A stretch of 9,629 nt of DNA, taken from assembly GCA_030636545.1 (NCBI GenBank), contig DAOVWR010000041.1:1-9629 (forward strand), written 5' to 3'. This stretch comes from Mycoplasmatota bacterium. GTDB lineage: Bacteria > Bacillota_I > Bacilli_A > Izemoplasmatales > Izemoplasmataceae. The notes beneath the pieces are model-generated. The model searched no databases. It saw only the letters and a program-made list of their open reading frames with translations, and was not told where the DNA came from. The translations under genes and the position numbers were made by a program. Positions 5,926 through 9,629 of the stretch are shown here, one piece after another. How positions within the stretch are numbered: position 1 is the stretch's first letter; every line of letters starts with the position of its first letter.

Positions 5926-7338
5926 ATGAGTGAAAAAACAAAAAATGAAATAAAAAGCATAATTGGGGATTATAAATATGGCTTTAAAACAGATATAGAG
6001 AGTGTACTAGATACTGGTAAGGGAATAAATGAGAGTGTTGTTAGAGAGATATCTAAAATAAAAGGTGAACCTAGTTGGATGACTGATTTTAGAGTCAAAA
6101 GCTATCATCGTTTTATGGATGTACCTAACCCTACTTGGGGACCTGATTTATCGGGAATTAATTTTGATGAAATTACATATTATGTGAAACCATCAGATAA
6201 GAGTGAAGATAGTTGGGATGATGTCCCAGAAGAAATTAAAGAGACTTTCGAAAAACTAGGTATTCCTGAAGCTGAACAAAAGTTTTTAGCTGGTGTATCG
6301 ACACAGTTTGATAGTGAAGTAGTATACCATTCTACTCTAAAAGAATTAGAAGATTTAGGTGTAATATTCACAGATACAGACACAGCTTTAAGAGAATATC
6401 CTGAACTATTTAAAGAGTATTTCTCAAAAGTTGTACCATATAGAGATAATAAATATGCCGCTTTAAATAGCGCTGTATGGAGTGGTGGTTCATTTATTTA
6501 TGTTCCAAAAGGAGTAACAGTTAAAAAACCACTTCAATCATATTTTAGAATTAATAGTGAACAAATGGGACAATTTGAAAGAACCTTAATTATTGTTGAT
6601 GAGGGAGCTAGTCTTAACTACGTTGAAGGATGTACTGCGCCAGTATATACAAAGGCAAGTTTACATGTAGCAATTGTTGAAATCTTTGTTAAAAAAGGTG
6701 GACATTGTCGTTATTCAACAGTTCAAAACTGGGCTAACAATATTATCAATCTAGTCACAAAAAGAGCATTAGTAGAAGAAGATGCTCATATGGAATGGAT
6801 TGATGGAAATATCGGTAGTAAAATTAACATGAAATACCCTGCTTGTATTCTTAAAGGAGACCGCGCAAAAGGAACAACTATTTCAATTGCTTTTGCTGGT
6901 GAGGGAATGTATCAAGATACTGGAGCTAAAATGATTCACATCGGTAAAAATACAACATCAAAGATTATTAGTAAATCAATCAGTGCACGAGGTGGAAAAG
7001 TGAATTATCGTGGATTAATAAGACATGATAAAAAAGCCATCGGTGCTAAAAGTAATGTTGAATGTGATACTATCATTTTAGATGATATAAGTACATCAGA
7101 TACATTACCATATAACATTGTTAAGAATAACCAAGCTCAAGTTCAACACGAAGCTACGGTTTCAAAGGTTAGTGAAGAACAATTATTTTACTTAATGAGT
7201 CGAGGACTTACAAAAGAACAAGCAACTGAAATGATTATTATGGGATTTATTGAACCGTTTGCGAAAGAACTTCCAATGGAGTACGCAGTTGAATTGAATC
7301 AATTGATCAAGTTAGAAATGGAAGGATCTATTGGATAA
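5926..7338 (+). CDS. sufB: Fe-S cluster assembly scaffold SufB
   Basis: SufB is the main scaffold subunit on which the nascent Fe-S cluster forms, in complex with SufC and SufD. The 470 residues match the Gram-positive family length and the protein is highly conserved: GEPSWMTDFRVKSYHRF, FDEITYYVKPSDKSEDSWD, ALNSAVWSGGSFIYVPKGV, ERTLIIVDEGASLNYVEGC, MEWIDGNIGSKINMKYPA, and a closing FIEPFAKELPMEYAVELN. Cys380 (NVECDTI) and His408-Glu409 (VQHEAT) correspond to the Cys and His/Glu of E. coli SufB required for cluster building. The start is the ATG five bases after the sufU stop. The ribosome binding site is poor (AGTGAG at 5912-5917), so translation is probably coupled to sufU. It is the last gene of the operon; no strong terminator follows. 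Confidence 0.97.
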   Translation: MSEKTKNEIKSIIGDYKYGFKTDIESVLDTGKGINESVVREISKIKGEPSWMTDFRVKSYHRFMDVPNPTWGPDLSGINFDEITYYVKPSDKSEDSWDDVPEEIKETFEKLGIPEAEQKFLAGVSTQFDSEVVYHSTLKELEDLGVIFTDTDTALREYPELFKEYFSKVVPYRDNKYAALNSAVWSGGSFIYVPKGVTVKKPLQSYFRINSEQMGQFERTLIIVDEGASLNYVEGCTAPVYTKASLHVAIVEIFVKKGGHCRYSTVQNWANNIINLVTKRALVEEDAHMEWIDGNIGSKINMKYPACILKGDRAKGTTISIAFAGEGMYQDTGAKMIHIGKNTTSKIISKSISARGGKVNYRGLIRHDKKAIGAKSNVECDTIILDDISTSDTLPYNIVKNNQAQVQHEATVSKVSEEQLFYLMSRGLTKEQATEMIIMGFIEPFAKELPMEYAVELNQLIKLEMEGSIG

Positions 7339-7363
7339 TCTTGTAAAGATATAATTCTACTAG

Positions 7364-7382
7364 TAAATATTCAAAATATTTA
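7364..7382. repeat. Perfect AT-only palindrome downstream of sufB
   Basis: TAAATATT (7364-7371) and AATATTTA (7375-7382) are perfect inverted repeats around CAA. The stem contains no G-C pair and no U tract follows, so it would be a weak terminator at best. It lies next to the cre-like box and just upstream of the guaB promoter, and could be a protein-binding site. Confidence 0.4.
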
Positions 7383-7383
7383 A

Positions 7384-7397
7384 TAATAACGTTTACA
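7384..7397 (-). promoter_or_regulatory. cre-like box upstream of the guaB promoter
   Basis: Read on the minus strand, TGTAAACGTTATTA matches TGWAANCGNTNWCA with one mismatch, at the same penultimate position as the box at 1084. It ends one base before the probable -35. CcpA sites at or upstream of -35 can activate in Bacillota, but no effect can be read from sequence alone. Confidence 0.35.
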
Positions 7398-7426
7398 TTG
7401 TATTGTTTTTAGAATATTAGTATGAT
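7398..7426 (+). promoter_or_regulatory. Probable promoter of the guaB-purE transcript
   Basis: TATGAT (7421-7426, 5/6) is preceded by a 17-base spacer and TTGTAT (7398-7403, which keeps the TTG). The predicted start near 7433 places the riboswitch aptamer about ten bases into the transcript, the arrangement expected for a riboswitch-controlled leader. Confidence 0.6.
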
Positions 7427-7442
7427 AGAATTAACATTTAAA

Positions 7443-7508
7443 CGTGTATAATCGCTTTAATATGGTAAGCAAGTTTCTACCCTGAGCCGTAAATTTCAGG
7501 ACTACGCG
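7443..7508 (+). promoter_or_regulatory. Purine (guanine-class) riboswitch aptamer upstream of guaB
   Basis: All conserved parts of the purine aptamer are present. P1 is CGTGTA (7443-7448) with TACGCG (7503-7508). P2 is GCTTT/TAAGC around the AATATGG loop. GTTTCTACC forms J2/3, and P3 is CCTGA/TCAGG around the CCGTAA loop, followed by GACTACG. The base in J3/1 that sets specificity is C (7502), as in guanine/hypoxanthine-binding xpt aptamers; adenine aptamers carry U. The 61 bases 7446-7506 are identical to 9068-9128. Bound guanine would stabilise P1 and so favour the downstream terminator, switching guaB off. Confidence 0.95.
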
Positions 7509-7526
7509 AAGTGACTCCATTTACTT

Positions 7527-7566
7527 AAAATGGGCTACTTTGCATTTGCTTAGGAGCCCATTTTTT
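7527..7566 (+). terminator. Riboswitch-controlled terminator before guaB
   Basis: AAAATGGGCT (7527-7536) pairs with AGCCCATTTT (7555-7564) and runs into six Ts at 7561-7566. A competing antiterminator is visible: GCGAAGT (7506-7512, including the 3' strand of aptamer P1) pairs with ACTTTGC (7537-7543), and CCATTT (7517-7522) pairs with AAATGG (7528-7533). It would break both P1 and the terminator arm. This is the standard OFF-switch topology. Confidence 0.88.
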
Positions 7567-7585
7567 AATGCAAATAGGAGGATTT

Positions 7586-9058
7586 ATGGATGAAATTAAT
7601 GGAAGAAAAATAATTGAAGGATTGACATTTGATGATGTATTACTAATTCCACAAAAGTCAGAAGTGTTACCAGGAGAAGTTAATTTAGAAACTTATCTAA
7701 CTCCTAATATTAAATTAAACATACCGATTGTTTCAGCAGCAATGGACACAGTTACTGAATCGAAGCTAGCTATTGCACTTGCAAGACAAGGTGGTATTGG
7801 CTTCATTCATAAGAATATGTCTATTGAAAAACAAGCTTCTCAAGTAGATTACGTTAAGAGAAGCGAAAGTGGAATGATTACAAATCCGATTACTTTAAAG
7901 AAAGATTCTACATTGAGGGATGCTGAAGATATAATGTCAGCATATAAAATATCTGGATTACCTATTGTCACAAATGACAATGTGCTAGTTGGAATTATTA
8001 CAAATCGGGATCTAAAATATCGAGTATTAGATGATACTTTAGTAACAAAAGTAATGACTAAAGATAATTTAATTACTTCACATGTAGGTACTAATTTAGA
8101 GGATGCTAAAAAGATACTCGCAGAACATAGAATAGAAAAATTACCAATTGTGGATAATGAATATAAATTAAAAGGATTAATAACTATTAAGGATATCGAT
8201 AATGTTATTAATTATCCTTTTGCATGTAAAGATAAAAAAGGTAGATTACGTTGTGGAGCAGCAGTTGGTGTTGGGGAAGATACAATGGAGAGAGTACAAG
8301 CATTATATAACGCTGATGTAGACGTTATTACAGTTGATAGTGCTCATGGACATTCAAAAGGTGTTATTGAAGTAATTAAAAAGATAAGAAAGAAATTCCC
8401 AGATTTAGAATTAGTAGCCGGGAATATCGTTACAAAAGAAGCTGCTAAAGAATTAGTAGAAGCAGGAGCAAACGCAGTAAAGGTTGGAATAGGACCTGGT
8501 TCTATTTGTACAACAAGAGTTGTAGCGGGAGTAGGTATACCTCAAATTACGGCTATTAATGAAGTTTATGAGTATATTAAAGATCATAATGCATTATTAA
8601 TTGCTGATGGAGGTATTAAATATAGTGGTGATATTGTAAAAGCAATAGCTGCTGGTGCAAACAGTGTTATGCTTGGATCTTTATTAGCTGGTACAAAAGA
8701 ATCTCCAGGTGAAGAAATAATTTATAATGGTAGAAGATATAAAACTTATGTTGGAATGGGATCTTTGGCTGCAATGAATAGAGGATCACGAGACCGATAT
8801 TTTCAAAAAGGAATAAAGGAAGTTAAAAAACTTGTCCCTGAAGGTATTGAAGGGAGAGTACCATATAAAGGAGAACTTTCTGATACTATTTATCAACTAT
8901 GTGGAGGACTTAAATCTGGAATGGGATATTGTGGAACAAAAACAATAAATGATTTGATTGTAAATGGACATTTTGTAAAAGTTACTAGTGCCGGTATGCA
9001 TGAGTCACATCCTCACGATGTGGACATTACAAAAGAAGCACCAAATTATTCGAAATAA
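7586..9058 (+). CDS. guaB: Inosine-5'-monophosphate dehydrogenase
   Basis: GuaB oxidises IMP to XMP with NAD+, the committed step to guanine nucleotides, in the cytoplasm. At 490 residues it is full length. The (beta/alpha)8 barrel carries LTFDDVLLIP (13-22), the NAD-site DSAHGHS from Asp251, and the catalytic loop GPGSICTTR with Cys308, which also binds K+. A tandem CBS module (Bateman domain) is inserted at about residues 98-209. The mobile flap contains GMGSLAAMNRGS (390-401), then Arg404-Tyr405, the catalytic pair. The C-terminal GGLKSGMGYCG is typical. The ATG at 7586 has AGGAGG (7576-7581) just upstream; an in-frame ATG at 7568 abuts the terminator T tract and has no ribosome binding site. 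It is preceded by a guanine riboswitch, which fits feedback by end product, and a second riboswitch starts five bases after the stop. Confidence 0.98.
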   Translation: MDEINGRKIIEGLTFDDVLLIPQKSEVLPGEVNLETYLTPNIKLNIPIVSAAMDTVTESKLAIALARQGGIGFIHKNMSIEKQASQVDYVKRSESGMITNPITLKKDSTLRDAEDIMSAYKISGLPIVTNDNVLVGIITNRDLKYRVLDDTLVTKVMTKDNLITSHVGTNLEDAKKILAEHRIEKLPIVDNEYKLKGLITIKDIDNVINYPFACKDKKGRLRCGAAVGVGEDTMERVQALYNADVDVITVDSAHGHSKGVIEVIKKIRKKFPDLELVAGNIVTKEAAKELVEAGANAVKVGIGPGSICTTRVVAGVGIPQITAINEVYEYIKDHNALLIADGGIKYSGDIVKAIAAGANSVMLGSLLAGTKESPGEEIIYNGRRYKTYVGMGSLAAMNRGSRDRYFQKGIKEVKKLVPEGIEGRVPYKGELSDTIYQLCGGLKSGMGYCGTKTINDLIVNGHFVKVTSAGMHESHPHDVDITKEAPNYSK

Positions 9059-9063
9059 AACAC

Positions 9064-9131
9064 TTACGTATAATCGCTTTAATATGGTAAGCAAGTTTCT
9101 ACCCTGAGCCGTAAATTTCAGGACTACGTAA
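9064..9131 (+). promoter_or_regulatory. Second guanine-class riboswitch aptamer, between guaB and purE
   Basis: The core (9068-9128) is base-for-base identical to the guaB aptamer, including the arms of P2 and P3 that are free to vary in the family. The specificity base is again C (9124). P1 differs but still pairs: TTACGTA (9064-9070) with TACGTAA (9125-9131), 7 bp, so the flanks covary rather than being copied. It begins five bases after the guaB stop, leaving no room for a separate promoter, and therefore acts inside a guaB-purE transcript unless a promoter lies within guaB. Confidence 0.95.
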
Positions 9132-9154
9132 AGGAAATTCATTATAGTTAAGAT

Positions 9155-9186
9155 AATGAGGTTTTTCTTTATGAAACCTCATTTTT
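9155..9186 (+). terminator. Riboswitch-controlled terminator before purE
   Basis: AATGAGGTTT (9155-9164) pairs with AAACCTCATT (9174-9183), a perfect 10 bp around a 9-base loop, and runs into Ts at 9182-9186. The antiterminator alternative is TAAAGGAAA (9129-9137, including part of the P1 3' strand) with TTTTTCTTTA (9163-9171, one G-U pair, nine pairs used), plus TCATTAT (9139-9145) with ATAATGA (9153-9159). The topology is that of the guaB platform, with no shared sequence. Confidence 0.87.
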
Positions 9187-9208
9187 ATATATTTTAAGGA
9201 GGAAAAAT

Positions 9209-9629
9209 ATGAAAAAAGTTGGAGTAATTATAGGATCAAGAAGTGATTGGGAAGTTATGAAAAATGCTTGCCTTATTTTAGATTCATTTGGAGTAGGATA
9301 TGAAAAGGAAATTGTGAGTGCGCATCGTACACCTGACAAATTGTATAAATATTCTAAAGAAGCAATAGAAAAAGGTTATAAAGTAATAATCGCAGGAGCA
9401 GGTGGCGCTGCCCATTTACCTGGTATGGTTGCCTCTTTAACAAGCTTACCAGTTATTGGAGTACCAGTTAAATCATCGAAATTAAAAGGACTTGATTCTC
9501 TGCTTTCAATAGTTCAAATGCCAGGTGGAGTACCTGTTGCATCTATGGCAATTGATGGAGCAAAGAACGCAGCATTATTTGCTGTATCAATTTTGGCATT
9601 ATCCGATTCTGATTTAGCTAATAAATATC
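9209..9629 (+). CDS. purE: N5-carboxyaminoimidazole ribonucleotide mutase PurE (3' end outside window)
   Basis: Class I PurE converts N5-CAIR to CAIR in de novo purine synthesis, working with the ATP-dependent PurK. The 140 visible residues show GSRSDW (9-14), SAHRTP with His39 matching the catalytic His of E. coli PurE, AGAGGAAHLPGM (62-73), and LKGLDSLLSIVQMPGGVPVA. These are the family's substrate-phosphate and active-site loops. The usual length is about 160, so some 20 residues are missing past the window. The ATG at 9209 has AAGGAGG (9196-9202) six bases upstream. The gene lies behind its own guanine riboswitch. purK or other pur genes probably follow, but this cannot be seen. Confidence 0.97.
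   Translation, partial: MKKVGVIIGSRSDWEVMKNACLILDSFGVGYEKEIVSAHRTPDKLYKYSKEAIEKGYKVIIAGAGGAAHLPGMVASLTSLPVIGVPVKSSKLKGLDSLLSIVQMPGGVPVASMAIDGAKNAALFAVSILALSDSDLANKY

Noticed and set aside
6180..6383. Minus-strand ORF opposite sufB
   Set aside because: A Ser-rich shadow translation of a highly conserved SufB segment.
7364..7382. AT palindrome as the SUF operon terminator
   Set aside because: The stem has no G-C pairs and no T tract follows, so it is kept only as a repeat. SUF transcripts may instead end at the guaB riboswitch terminator.
7568..7585. Upstream ATG start for guaB
   Set aside because: It directly follows the terminator T tract without a ribosome binding site and would put AGGAGG inside the gene; the ATG at 7586 fits the family N-terminus.
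9069..9074. TATAAT before purE as a -10 promoter element
   Set aside because: It is part of the conserved aptamer sequence, occurs identically in the first aptamer (7447-7452), and has no -35 at the right distance.
1..9629. CRISPR arrays, tRNA genes, transposases, defence or phage genes
   Set aside because: None could be recognised. The only long exact direct repeat I noticed is the riboswitch core, and all long ORFs are assigned to known families.

Overview
The window is AT-rich DNA (by eye roughly one third G+C, not counted) from what looks like an anaerobic, low-GC Gram-positive bacterium (Bacillota, or one of the free-living lineages close to Mollicutes). Four things point that way. The Fe-S assembly operon has the Bacillota order sufC-sufD-sufS-sufU-sufB, with SufU in place of IscU or SufA/SufE. 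Pyruvate is oxidised by a pyruvate:ferredoxin oxidoreductase. Purine genes are controlled by guanine riboswitches with intrinsic terminators. Genes are almost all on one strand with strong AGGAGG-type ribosome binding sites. Tryptophan is encoded by TGG and no ORF needs UGA read as Trp, so the standard bacterial code fits. A genus cannot be fixed from this sequence alone.

Layout. 1-1032: C-terminal third of pyruvate:ferredoxin oxidoreductase (start outside the window), followed by an intrinsic terminator. 1071-2250: a two-gene unit with its own promoter, overlapped by a CcpA cre-like box. It encodes a small MgtC/SapB-family membrane protein and a cytoplasmic SGNH-type hydrolase whose usual nucleophilic serine is a cysteine; a hairpin terminator follows. 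2377-7338: a near-consensus extended -10 promoter and the five-gene SUF operon, with gaps of at most 12 bases or small overlaps. 7339-7585: a regulatory intergenic region with an AT palindrome, a second cre-like box, a promoter, a guanine riboswitch aptamer and a terminator/antiterminator platform. 7586-9058: guaB. 9059-9208: a second guanine riboswitch with its own terminator. 9209-9629: the start of purE, cut by the window end.

How the parts work together. SufS, SufU and the SufBCD scaffold build Fe-S clusters, which pyruvate:ferredoxin oxidoreductase (an Fe-S enzyme) would need. GuaB (IMP to XMP) and PurE (de novo purine synthesis) sit behind two guanine riboswitches that share a 61-base identical aptamer core but have unrelated expression platforms of the same topology. 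No promoter is apparent between guaB and purE, so purE transcription probably has to pass both switches.

Most of the window is ordinary housekeeping content. The points most worth a second look are the serial identical riboswitches, the Ser-to-Cys change in the SGNH protein, the short SufD, the extra cysteines in SufU and the two cre-like boxes. I found no tRNA, rRNA, CRISPR array, transposase or phage gene. No gene-free stretch exceeds 300 bases.
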